Origin: Quillaja saponaria
Lineage: Eukaryota; Streptophyta; Magnoliopsida; Fabales; Quillajaceae
Length of the DNA: 64,000 bases
Assembly (NCBI GenBank): GCA_029379385.1
Contig: CM055618.1
Location: forward strand, 10,302,134-10,366,133
Reading direction: 5' to 3'
Part shown: positions 1 to 10,738 of the stretch, one piece after another
Layout of the letters: each line of letters opens with the position of its first letter
Position numbering within the stretch: position 1 is the stretch's first letter
Notes under the pieces: generated by a model
Database searches by the model: none
What the model saw: only the letters and a program-made list of their open reading frames with translations
What the model was told of the DNA's origin: nothing
Program-made: the position numbers and the translations under genes

Positions 1-113
1 TTATATATGTTATAATCCTTATAATCTGATATAAGACATAATTTATAAATTTATGTTATAAATAAAATAAATAACAATACAGTTAAACATGTTATAACCT
101 AATATTTAGTAAT

Positions 114-1676
114 ATATTTTAAAATTTTTACATATAACTTATTGATGTAAAAAAATAAAATTTTCTTTACTATCTAAAGTAAGATGAAAGGATAAATAAT
201 ATATATGTATATATAATATATACATGTAATGTAATAATTAAAATTTTATCACACTATTGGTTGATTTGGAACATGTAATTAATTATGTAAATTTTTAGAG
301 TTAGGCAAAATAAATGTGTAAATATATATAAACTAGATGAAATTATATATATATATATATATATGTATGTATATACCTATAGCTAAGATGAAATTATAAC
401 CACAAATTCATGATGTAGGATTTAATCATTTTTTAAAATATTGTATTCCTCGTTTTGTCTCATCCTTTCTCTCTTTTTCCTTCATCCACCGCCTTTTGTT
501 TTTCCTCTTTCTTGTATGCCTTTGCTTCCTGTAAGTTCTAGGCTTTTCTACTTTGTTTTGGACTCTATTTGCTCTGCCGCTGGTACGTCCTAGGAGGGTG
601 TGATTAGTAATGACATCTCTCCCTCAAAGCTTCAATGGCCATGGCAGCACCATCTATTTTTTTTCTATTTGTTCAATTCCAGCAACAAGAACATCAGCTA
701 TCACAAAATTACTTTGTCTATCTCCTTCTCACGTTCAGGTACTGTTCATAGAACATCCCACCAAGCTGTAATCTCTGATTGTCAGCTCATCTTTCTTGTC
801 GAGCAATGAAGTCATCCACCATTGCGGCTGCAACCACCTAAATTGGAGCAGATTTATCACTGGTGTTAGCCAATTCCTTCAAGACTTTATCTAAGTAAGA
901 TGAAAGGATAAATAATATGTTTTAAAAATTTTACATATAACTTATTGATGTAAAAAAATAAAAATTTCTTTACTATCTAAAGTAAGATGAAAGGATAAAT
1001 AATATATGTATATATATATATACATGTAATGTAATAATTAAAATTTTATCACACTATTGGTTGATTTGAAACATGTAATTAATTGTGTAAATTTTTAGAG
1101 TTGGCAAATAAATGTTAAATATATATAAATTAGAGAAAGTATATATATATATATATATGTATATATAGCTAAGATGAAATTATAAACACAAATTCATGAT
1201 GTAGGATTTAATCATTTTTTTAAATATTGTATTCCTCGTTTTGTCTCATCCTTTCTCTCTTTTCCTTCATCCACCGCCTTTTGTTTTTCATCTTTCTTGT
1301 ATGCCTTTGCTTCCTGTAAGTTCTAGGCTTTTCTACTTTGTTTTGGACTCTATTTGCTCTGCCGCTGGTACGTCCTAGGAGGGTGTGATTAGTAATGACA
1401 TCTCTCCCTCAAAGCTTCATGGCCATGGCAGCAACATCTATTTTTTTTCCTATTTGTTCAATTTCAGCAACAAGAACATCACTATCACAAAATTACTTGT
1501 CTATCTCCTTCTCACGTTTCAGGTCCTGTTCATAGAACATCCCACCAAGCTGTAATCTTCGATTGTCAGCTCATCTTTCTTGTCGAGCAATGAAGTCATC
1601 CACCATTGCGGCTGCAACCACCTAAATTGGAGTCGATTTATCACTGGCGTTAGCCAATTCCTTCAAGACTTTATCT
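114..1676. repeat. Tandem duplication of an ~790 bp unit
   Basis: Two head-to-tail copies, about 114-892 and 917-1676, share the same order of landmarks: an AT-rich start (CATATAACTTATTGATG at 131 and 934), an AT microsatellite, a pyrimidine-rich tract, and a shared end (CAATTCCTTCAAGACTTTATCT). Copies differ by small indels, mostly in the microsatellites, and a few substitutions. The second copy runs on into about 180 bp not present after the first, so the right copy is the original right border. On the minus strand the end of the unit reads as a short open stretch (about 1725-1630, KVVIEAQLQTDKVLKELAN) that I cannot assign to a family. It may be a degraded coding fragment. Confidence 0.85.
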
Positions 1677-2289
1677 GTTTGGAGTTGGGCTTCAATAACC
1701 ACTTTGATTTTGGCACTCACTGTTCCAAGTAAGAAGCTATTATCCTTGTAATCCCATTTTTTCCCGTGCCATAACTCATTTTGATAGTATCTACCATGAA
1801 TGGACTTTTCTCATTTAAAAATTTCAAGTAATACAGATGTCTAAAGAATTTCAGCATAAAGAACAAATATTTATAGAAGTAGAAACCACAGATTTATCTA
1901 GGACGCAAGACAATAAATAATGAATGGAAATGGAACTTTCCTTACATATAGATATATAGTGGTAAATACTGACAAAAGCAGAATTTAAATCACACTAATA
2001 TTTGACTGCTCTAGTGTATGTTACGAGCTAGACTAATTGGTACAACGAGACAAGCTTACTTAAACCATTATCACTTCCAAATTTTGTTGTTGTTTGTGGC
2101 AAGAAACTGTGTTGATTTTGACTTCATTTTGAGATAAGTTTCTTCTAAGCAGTGCTACTGTTTTAATGTGGTAAGGTGATTAAGTTGCATGGGAGGAAAT
2201 GATATTGATTTCTTGGTAGATAAACATACACATGAACTATAATTCAAATAGGTTCTTAAAGTAATTGATTAAATGTCTACAAGAAAAAT
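1677..2289. other. Gene-free stretch
   Basis: No open frame or RNA gene is recognisable. The first 60 bases continue the minus-strand coding-like fragment noted at the end of the tandem duplication. The rest is AT-rich and may be a further degraded part of the long LTR that becomes recognisable from about 2290. Confidence 0.4.
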
Positions 2290-4340
2290 TAATTAGAGTA
2301 TAATGAATAGAACTTGATAAATTTCGTGGAGGGAAAGAAATTTATTATTTTGAATGTCTTCGGGCTGAATTAAATTTAGAGTTTAAAAGATAAAATGTAG
2401 CTTAAGGTCATGAGATGTTGTCTACAAAATCTTGTAGTATTATTCCAAGTATGTTATTAGTTATAGCTATTAGACTCCGGCTAGGTCAAGCAGGATTCGT
2501 AGTGCCCTATTTTTGGTTCATGTAAGAAATTGAAATTGAGTGGGTTAATGACAGATTCTAGGAAAATTTTCTAAATAATAAATATAGATATACTTGTTTA
2601 TTAATAACCCAACAAATGGAATCGGATTTCGTTTTTCCTAGAGAAAATTATGTTCAATTAACTAAGGTAAGGTCAAAGCTGTCAAAAAATCATGCGTGTT
2701 GTAGAATTTGTTGTAACTTTCAAACAATAAACTGTATTGATATACAAATCTAAAAATTACAAATGAGATACAATTAGAAATCTACATGTGTCTAGTATTT
2801 TATAAATTTTACAAAATTGGATTCTTTAATTTCCGAGAATAAGATATGATCGTTAAAGTGGACACTGGTCCAAACTCAAGTTTGGATAGTTTCAACGTTT
2901 ATACCTCACTAAGTGCTTTCTATTCTTTTAATGATTTCTTCTACCCTATGCTTTGTCAGACATTTAAATGTTTCATCATTATTAACCCTATCACATAAAA
3001 TCCAATTCATATTAATTGACATATAATAGCTTGATAGAAAACTTCATAAAGGAACCTATACAAGATGAGATATAAGCTTAGTAACTAAAAGATTATAGCA
3101 ATAACGTTTATGAACTAAATATTATTTGGGTATATGAATTTCAGTTCCAGATTCTAATGTGGACCTAATAAGACGCGGGGACGCATGTGTGAGTGACGAA
3201 TAGAATCGGTTTCAGATGAGTGGTTAATTGCTGCCTTTAGGGGCTAGATTAATATGTGTGATTATATGTTTATTTGAATATGTGTGCTATATGGAAAGTA
3301 AGCTAGTAGAGTATTTCAGTAATTTGCTTGAATAATGTTTGCTTGATATTGGTTACTGTGATTGACATTGATTGTGTTTGATACGAGCCAACTCGTGAAC
3401 ATTTTCTGAAAAAAATGATTTTCATCAATGAAATTAAGATCCAGGTGCACCTATGATACTTTGATTTAAAAATTGTGAGAAATCCTGATTCTGATATATA
3501 TTTTTAAAATTGAGTGCTCAGCCCCGATGAGATGGATTGTGTACTGGAAATTAATTTGGTGTGCAGGCGCATACATGCCCGGCAGGGGTGATATTGGTGT
3601 GCAGGGCTGGGTTACTCGTTGGCCCTTTGGTTGCTTTGTTTGATATCATGCTCTGATAAATTTGTGATCTTGTGTATCATGTAAATTGTGAATTTATGAC
3701 CGGTACAATGTATACGTGCAATGTGAATTAAGATATGAATAAGGTTACGCAATGTTATTACGTATGTTAAATACTTGTGTTGTGTGATGCTAGTACCATT
3801 TGGGTACGATTTTTCACTCAATGAGTCCGTAGGACTCACCCTTTTTCTGTGGTTATATTTTTTTAGTAACAGGACCTCAAAAGAAGTTAATCCCTAATAC
3901 GAGGTTTTGCTAAGGATTTGACGACAAAGTATGCATCGGAATCTTATACTTGGAGTTAAGGATGAAAGTTTGCAGTCACATTAGCACTGTGGGTGTGAAT
4001 GTGGTATGATGTAATATTCTAATACCTGTTTTGTTGATGGTGTAAAAGGAGCAGTGCTTCTTATTGTCTTTGTATTGTGTTGAATAATAAAAAGAGATTA
4101 TATGATTGTATTTTAAGGCATGCTTCATATTGTAAAGGGCCTCTACCGAAATTTTTAGTAAGTGTGTTTTCTCGTAATCAACCAACTTTTAATATTAACT
4201 TTTGTCTTTATAATTTTTTGGTTTTATTTATTGGTGAGTTAAGAGTCATGGTCGTTTCTTTATTTAAGTCAGGGTTACGGAGGTTTGGTTACTATTTTTC
4301 CGGTCAGTCATGCCTCCATGAAGAATATGCAATATAATTA
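2290..4340 (+). repeat. Degraded long LTR of a Ty3/gypsy element (plus orientation)
   Basis: Two blocks match other places in the window. About 2290-3035 matches the reverse complement of 16785-17500 (shared landmarks TAGACTCCGG, CAGGATTCGTAGTG and GTGGACACT). About 3360-4335 matches 46320-47325 of the solo LTR (shared GCCCGG, GGACTCACCC and the terminal CATGCCTCCAT). The phrase 'GAGTCCGTAGGACTCACCCTTTTTCTGTGGTTAT' style, split here as GAGTCCGTAGGACTCACC at 3822, recurs as GAGTCCTTGTGACTCACC at 46798. No TG start or target duplication could be placed, so the ends are approximate. No coding sequence of the parent element is attached. Assignment to a Tekay/Del-like lineage is inference from LTR length and style. 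Confidence 0.6.
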
Positions 4341-4789
4341 TTATATTATTATATTATTATCTTATTTTTTTTATCATATAATTTAATACTAAAAATGGGG
4401 TGAATCTACAATGAACATAGTATTTTTAGTGGAGGCTACAGATGTATCAAAATATTTTTGGAGTTGAGAAAGAAGGCTCGTAATTGATTTTTGTCGCTGG
4501 GCAGCCTTTTAGACAATCTCACTAATTGCAGTACTCAGAAAGCAATATACCTATATTATTCTCCTTAAAAATTGTCAGAAAATGGAATGTACATATAAAA
4601 TAGAGAGTAAATATTTAATTTCTTAAAGATTTTATTAGAAATTATTTATTTAATAACAATTTATTTTGAAAGTTGATAATTATTTTAGGACAACTATAAA
4701 TAAATAAATAAAAAGCATTACAATTATTTTGAGACAGGTATATAATATCTCAGAATATAAGACGCCTTATAATATATAACAAGAATAAA
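4341..4789. other. AT-rich gene-free stretch
   Basis: A short ATT/TATA-rich run at 4338-4370 is followed by AT-rich sequence with no supported gene. The end (4724-4790) is intron-like sequence homologous to the intron of the secreted-peptide gene at 6594-6950. Confidence 0.4.
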
Positions 4790-4960
4790 TCCATTAAAAA
4801 AATAGAGTGCATGACACAGATGGTACCAATGATGAAAAGCAAGACCCAGACACGGCTCAAGAAACAGGAAGACCATATAAGTCTTTTGTTTGTTCGGACA
4901 CTTAATTCTCACTAATATATATAGTGAATCAAAGTCAAAATGTTGAGCAAGTCCATTGTT
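4790..4960 (-). pseudogene. Decayed first exon and promoter of a secreted-peptide paralogue
   Basis: This stretch aligns with the start of the intact gene at 6594-6950. The ATG is at 4876. The following signal-peptide codons are recognisable at the DNA level (GGGTCTTGC, then ACCATCTGTGTCATGCA), but one extra base after the third codon shifts the frame and the hydrophobic signal is lost. The splice donor that follows GCAG in the intact gene is changed to GGATTT. Upstream, both copies keep a TATATA run and the motif AAAGTCAAAATGTTGA (TTGAC on the coding strand). No second exon is found nearby. It is best read as a dead duplicate. Confidence 0.65.
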
Positions 4961-5745
4961 TGGTATATACTTAAACTACTACGTAATTCTTCTTCATATT
5001 TGATTTTTTTTTAATAATTAGATTAATTAAGTATACTAGTTGTTAATGTTAAATTTGTTCGATTTTGAGACCTGGCGATCTAGGTCTCTTCAACGCCTTT
5101 TTCTATTCTTCTTTTTCGATAGACCTGTAGAGGTGGTCATGGGACCTGTCAGCACTTCGAAACTCGAGTCAGTATATTAAAAAATAAGAAGAGAGCTATA
5201 AAAATAAGTATAGAGAGAAAAAGTTAAAGAGAGTTATCACGAGAGTCCCTTTTTTTAATAGATAAGGTGTGTGGATTTATAGAGTGGAAGAAAGTATCTT
5301 CACAGGCTACCCAAACTGTTCATGTTATTGGGTGATGGGACCATCACGTGATAGGCTCTCATTGAATGTCACTATATTATATTAACACTAGCTATTTATA
5401 TATACATTACAACGCTAGCTTAAAAGACTTCTTTATTGTCAATGCATGAGAGAATTAGAAAATTAGAAGAGAGGTTTACTTTTTAGTCAATTAAGAATCA
5501 AAATCAATATAATAGCAATTGCGACTTTGTATTTAATGAAAAGAAAAACTAAAGACGCCAAGAGTTTTCTGATAATGCTTTTTTTTCTTTTTTTTTTGCT
5601 TTAGGTTAGGGTTGTGGGATATTTTTATCATGAGTAAGAGTAGGTATGAAAAGAATAATTGTTTCGTATATGTGTTCTCTCTAATTAATGATCAATAAAT
5701 GATTTTGATAAAGCTATCTCTATTAAAAACATTATATATAGAATT
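4961..5745. other. Gene-free stretch with duplicated flank of the peptide gene
   Basis: No gene is supported. About 5430-5545 (ending AGCAATTGCGACTTTGTATTTAA) resembles 7090-7195 and, more weakly, 8050-8090, so the sequence upstream of the peptide gene was duplicated with it. The interval 5060-5400 looks repeat-like (GAGACCTGGCGATCTAGGTCTC is an imperfect inverted repeat) but I cannot classify it. Confidence 0.4.
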
Positions 5746-5746
5746 A

Positions 5747-5840
5747 TCGAGAATTTAACTTAAGTGGTTAATATTTATTCCTCACCTTTAAGGCCAAGTT
5801 CGAGATCTCTCAATTTATTGGAAAAAAAAAAAAAAAAAAC
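5747..5840 (+). mobile_element. SINE-like element with poly(A) tail
   Basis: A short stretch resembles the RNA polymerase III internal promoter of tRNA-derived SINEs: TTAACTTAAGTGGTTA (box A-like) followed about 30 bases later by GGCCAAGTTCGAGATCTC (box B-like, consensus GGTTCGANNCC). It ends in a run of 18 A. A possible target duplication, TATAGAA, occurs just before the element and five bases after the A-run, so it is not flush. A diverged tRNA gene is unlikely because no cloverleaf can be drawn. Confidence 0.5.
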
Positions 5841-6593
5841 CATGTATAGAACGTGCATGCACTGTACCTAGGAACATATCCCACCCTTTATGCAAAGAAA
5901 TTCAGTCAATGTTGTTAACTTGGAAGAAAAGGAAAAGGAAAGGGAGACAAATTATATCTTTATTTTTATTTTTTTTCCAAAACCCAATTGGTGCAAGTGA
6001 CTTAAAAAAACTGAAAAGACCATGACCACATCACATGGTCTAAAATGATTAATTCAAAGATATACGGTAATTGTCACTTATCGATTATATAATTAGAATT
6101 AACTTAGTATATACATGATATAGGATTTACCACACTACACAAGTCTATTAAACTGATTTGAATTTCCTATGATGGTCAAAAACGAGAAACATACGTACCA
6201 TTTTGGCATTCCATGGCTCAAACAAAATATGTTTTTCCTTTTTTCCTTTCTTTTTGAGTAAAATCAACACAAAATAATTTGGCAAGTGACTTTAGTTAAT
6301 TGAAAGAACACATACACAATTTTATTATGGAAACAATTTACGAGATTATTGTTTTAACACAACACTAGCTGTCACTCACTTTATTTACTCTTAGGAAAAC
6401 AACAACTTGATAAATTTATACAATATAGAAAGACTTATATATATATATATATATATCTTACCAACCAAGCATACTATACTACCCCATATAAGATTTGTTG
6501 ACAAAAAGAATTACACAAGTACGAACAATCTAAATAGATCCTTGGACTAGCAAGGGGGAGAACAGCAGTGAATCTACCGGCCGCAACAAATAG
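5841..6593. other. Gene-free stretch, 3' flank of the peptide gene
   Basis: AT-rich sequence with a (TA)n run near 6437-6456. No open frame of note. This lies downstream of the minus-strand peptide gene and presumably holds its 3' end, but no poly(A) signal stands out. Confidence 0.4.
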
Positions 6594-6950
6594 TTACACA
6601 TGTATAAAACGTTTCTTTCGGTGTCGGGGTCGTGGAGGAGGCTTGTAAATAATTTGCTTGGCGGGGGCTCGCTTTGGAGAAGGAGGAGGGCTAGGCCTAT
6701 ATCTTCTCCGCAATGCAACTAGCTCTCTTGCATTTTGATCTATAACAAAATCCACCAAATGTTTGAGTTATAGAAGAAGCAACAACAAATTTAGTAATAA
6801 CTCTGCTAAACTAAGGGCAGCAACATTAGTAAATGAATCTATATAACATATAACAAGCATACCTGCATTAACCAAAGCCAAATGCATGACACAGATGGTA
6901 GCAAGGAAGAAGAGCAAGACCCAAGTGCGTTTCAAGAAATGGAAGGTCAT
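6594..6950 (-). CDS. Small secreted Arg/Pro-rich peptide, 77 aa, two exons
   Basis: Exon 1 is 6950-6863 and exon 2 is 6739-6594. The intron is phase 1, with donor GCAG|GTATGC and acceptor TTATAG|ATC. Exon 1 encodes a classic signal peptide: MTFHFLKRTWVLLFF, a hydrophobic core to about residue 25, then VNA as a likely cleavage site at the exon end. The predicted mature peptide has 48 residues, starts DQNARELVALRRRY, has a proline-rich centre (RPSPPPSPK, YKPPPRPRH) and ends RKKRFIHV. It has no cysteine, so it is not a defensin-type peptide; the shape (signal, basic linker, conserved C-terminus) resembles precursors of plant peptide hormones, but I recognise no CLE, CEP, PSY or PIP motif. A TATATA box lies 75 bases upstream of the ATG. 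A decayed copy at 16174-16320 keeps the C-terminal end, which suggests that this is the functional part. Export is well supported; function is unknown. Confidence 0.72.
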
Positions 6951-7025
6951 ATTGTGTAAGTTCTTATGACACAGACGAATTTACAACTACTTGAGCTTTG
7001 ATTGAAAGACTTGAAATTCTTGCTC

Positions 7026-7050
7026 ATATATAGAGTGAAGCAAAGTCAAA
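7026..7050 (-). promoter_or_regulatory. TATA box and W-box-like motif of the peptide gene
   Basis: On the minus strand, CTCTATATATGAG (7024-7036) is a good plant TATA box about 75 bases before the ATG at 6950. Just upstream, TTTTGACTTT (7042-7051) contains TTGAC, the core bound by WRKY factors. The same motif in the same place is kept at 4930-4940 next to the dead paralogue. WRKY control is inference only. Confidence 0.45.
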
Positions 7051-7059
7051 ATGTTGATC

Positions 7060-7311
7060 AAGTCCTCTATATACATGTCATTCGTCACTAATGCCAGCTT
7101 TTATTCTTCAATATATGAGTGAATTTGAAGATTCAAGATGATTACTTGTTGGGCAATTAAAAATCAAATATAATAGCCATTTTGACTTTGTATTTAAGAA
7201 AAAATGTAGACGGTTAAGGTTGTCCAAGGAGAAACATGATGGTGTTGACATACTATCAGACGGATAGCAGAGGATGTCAATTCATTCCCATGTACTCTCA
7301 AGGAATCTATT
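7060..7311. other. Upstream flank of the peptide gene
   Basis: No gene is seen. The segment 7090-7195 is the duplicated flank also present at 5430-5545. Confidence 0.4.
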
Positions 7312-7723
7312 TGTTGGGACAAATCCCTTACTCAATAAAATTGGAAGTAACCAAAAATTAATACACAGCATTTATTTAACGTGAAACAAAATTACAAAAA
7401 AATTCACTATCACTCAAAAAGAGATTATGTAAGATCTCTTTCACACAAATCTTTTTCTCACAAATCCAAATCACAATTACAATCAATTATAGTAATCCTT
7501 CTTACACAAATCTCATAGGAGATAGCGCACACTCTTTTTTGTAGTTACTCACCTTTTTGACTCTTCTACTATTACACAGTTACACACACTGCTCCTAATA
7601 TAATATGTTGACAACAAGAACTTACCAAAAACCTTACCGTAATGGATTTATACACCATAAATCTAATAACATCAAATAAAACTATTTTCTTTTCCTTTAC
7701 AATTTGCAATATTCATTCTAACA
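7312..7723 (-). mobile_element. Solo LTR, copia-type, 412 bp
   Basis: The block begins TGTTGGGACAAATCCC and ends CATTCTAACA, so both strands show the TG...CA limits of an LTR. Flanking pentamers CTATT (7307-7311) and ATATT (7724-7728) match at four of five positions, consistent with an aged 5 bp target duplication. On the minus strand a TATA-like GTATAAATCC precedes the rest of the LTR, so minus is the likely transcription direction; TGTTAGAATG is a common copia LTR start. No internal region is present, so this is a solo LTR left by recombination. It sits upstream of the peptide gene promoter. Confidence 0.55.
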
Positions 7724-7728
7724 ATATT

Positions 7729-9847
7729 GTTTAATTTATATCAATTAGGCCGCCCCTCAAAAGGAACTTCCGTCAAATTAAAAAAAAAATTTGTTTAGGT
7801 TTAAACACAATTTGCTTTCATATTGCACATGAGACAAATCCAAGACCCAATTGAAATTTATATTAAAATACGCTAAATTCAAATAAAAGGAATAAAACTT
7901 AAATTTTTTAAATGATACTAAAACCACATAAGACCAAACTGTGATTTGACCATTCTTATTTTTCTCTATCCCTTATCTTGCTAAGGGTCATGGTATACCT
8001 AAATATTTTGACAAAATATATAATATATACTAGTATTACCCTAAACTTGCTTTGACTTTTCAACATAATAGCAAATTGCGACTTTGTGCTCAACGGGAAA
8101 AATAAAATAAAATAAAATTATTAGAGGGAATAATGCTGCTTGGAAGAGACTAAAATAAAAAACTTCAATGATATTGATATATAAAAAGATCAACTGCATG
8201 TGATAAAAGTACAATCCTTAAGTTCTATTAAGATTTATTTTGCTATACAATCTCATTAATTAGTTACTTATTTCTTAACTTTTTATTCTTATTCGTTTTG
8301 GTATACTTATAAAAATATATATATATATATATACGATACGACTCTTATTCAAAGAAAAAAGAAGTGGCTTGCAAAAATAAACAAATATGGAATATAAAAT
8401 CAAACTACCAATATACTTCCTTCCAATGAACCAAAATAAAAATAGACTTTATAGCCAAAACAAATATCAATATCAATATTAATATTAATAATTAGAACTA
8501 GCTTCCACCAGAATAAAAAAGAAAAAAGAAAAAAAAAGATCTTATAGCCAAAACTAATATCAATATCAATATTAATAATTATACAGGCTACATAATACAA
8601 CTAGGACTTTCAAATGCTTTATAGCTAGCTTCCCCCAAAATAATACTGCCTTACAGTCATCGTAGAGAAAATGAAAGCAAAAGAAAATGGAAGAAGGAAA
8701 GATACTTAGGAAAAGAAAAAGATGAGATAGGAAAGTGATGCGAAAAATGAGAAAAGACTCTTTTGAGTTTGGTGAAACGACAACAATGTCTAAATTTGAG
8801 AATTCAGCAGGATGAAGAACTAATAGTATTATAAAATAATTTGGATAGAATACTAAAAAGTTTAACTTGTATACTCAAAATACCAAGAAGTCATATTTTT
8901 AGTTTTCATCCAAATGAGTCCTAGTACTTATTATTATTATTTTTTTAAAAAGTTTCATTTATTTTTTAGTTTCCTTTAACTATTGATAATTATCTCAATT
9001 TTTATTATTAATATAATATATTATTTTTAATAAAATACTTTACGCATATATTAAATATAAAATAAACTTATTCTTTGATAATATGAATTTTTAAATTTTA
9101 AATATATATTAATTTAAAAAATAAATTCAACACTTGTAAAAAAAATAACATTTTTAATTAAGTTAATATATTTTTTTTTTATAATTTGAGAAAAGAGGAT
9201 GATAATGAGTTATTAAAATTTATAAGTTTTTTTTTTCATTAATGAATATATAATCATAAACTTAGGCCGGGGAAAGGTACACAGCCAAATGCCCTGCATA
9301 CGATCCCAAGTAAACAAGAAAGGATAAAGATGAACGGGACAACGGGATCACATTATTGCATTTTTTAAATTATAAGCGTGAACCACGAATTCATAAAGTA
9401 ACAAATAAAAAAATATGTATAAAAATAATTATATTATATTTGTAAAATGATAGATACAATATTTGGATTAATATACATTATAAGAAATGAACTAAATCCA
9501 TCTCTTTGGATTGTTTTTTATCTAAGAATTATGTAGCTTGCAGATGGCAGAGAATTTTGGCCACATCTATGTTGTGCTAGAGAATCAGCAAGTGACATTG
9601 TATGACTTGTTTGACGGCTTGATTTGTCACAGCGTGTCATTTTACAAAACCAATGCGAGGCCTCTTTTAGGAATATTTGTGAGTTATAAAAAATGATTTT
9701 GGGTAATAGAAAGAGATTTGGAGATGATTGGATGTGACTTGAGGTGATTGAAATTGACTTAGAATAATTAAAATATGATTGAAATTAATTGAAATGTTTT
9801 AATAGTTATTATATTTGATTTGATCTAATTAATATTTAATTATCTAA
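7729..9847. other. AT-rich gene-free stretch
   Basis: No supported gene. It holds a short imperfect tandem repeat (8446-8500 and 8541-8585, unit near 95 bp, shared core ATAGCCAAAACNAATATCAA plus an ATATCAATATTAATA run), an AT microsatellite at 8313-8333, and duplicated flank of the peptide gene near 8050-8090. Long runs of A and T around 8930-9240 suggest old transposon debris. Confidence 0.4.
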
Positions 9848-10284
9848 TTAGACTATATTTGGTTGCACAAATAATATAAAATAACATATCTTATAAAAAT
9901 TATTAAAAAATAAGATATGTGCAGATAAATAAGCACTTATTTTATTCTATGTTTGGTTCATGGTAGAATAAAATATAAGATATGTCTGAATTATCTTTCT
10001 TCACAATTTTGAACAATCTTTATAGGATATGACAAACTCATATATATTTATAATATTTAAATAATTGTTCATATATATTTTTATAATTTATTCTAATTTT
10101 CTATTATTTGTTAAATTATGCTAATTTTTTGAATATGTACATATATATGATTTATCATTACACGAAATGTTCTTTAAAATAGTATATTTATAATATATTT
10201 TTTTATTTATATAATGTTGGCTTTTTAATTTTTAATTTTTTTGTACAAAAGAAAAAAAAAATTTAGTGGTAAGTGAAATGAAGT

Positions 10285-10317
<33 letters not shown>

Positions 10318-10622
10318 TTGCTATAATTTTGACTTTTTTCTTGTAAAAAATAAAAAAAAAATTTTTGTTGACGAAGAGAGTTTGGCGAAGAAAAGGATGA
10401 GATTAGGAAAATTTAAAATTTTTTATGTTGGTTCATTGTTCCCTTGTCTTATCTGTCATAATATCATCACTTATCTGACAACATGATAATATTGCTTCAA
10501 CATTATTAAAACCTCATAACGGATTTTTATGTCCTCTCCAATGACATATGTTGATTAAACTGGATATGATAGAAATATTTTATCTGGTATTTTTTTTATC
10601 CAGTTTGCCAAACACAATCATA
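9848..10622. mobile_element. MITE-like AT-rich element
   Basis: The block starts TAGACTATATTTGGTTGCAC and ends near TTTGCCAAACACAATCATA, which gives inverted, imperfect ends with the TTTGGTTG / CAAACACAA signature common in plant MITEs of the hAT and PIF types. The interior is AT-rich and non-coding. No target duplication could be fixed, so family and exact ends are uncertain. Confidence 0.35.
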
Positions 10623-10738
10623 AGTTGAATTGGTATTCTAATGAGTTAAATTAAAATTAAACATGTTTAGTCTGTTGTAAGACAATGTAATTTTATTAGT
10701 ATAACATGACATCAAAACCTAAAAAGAAATTCTCTATA

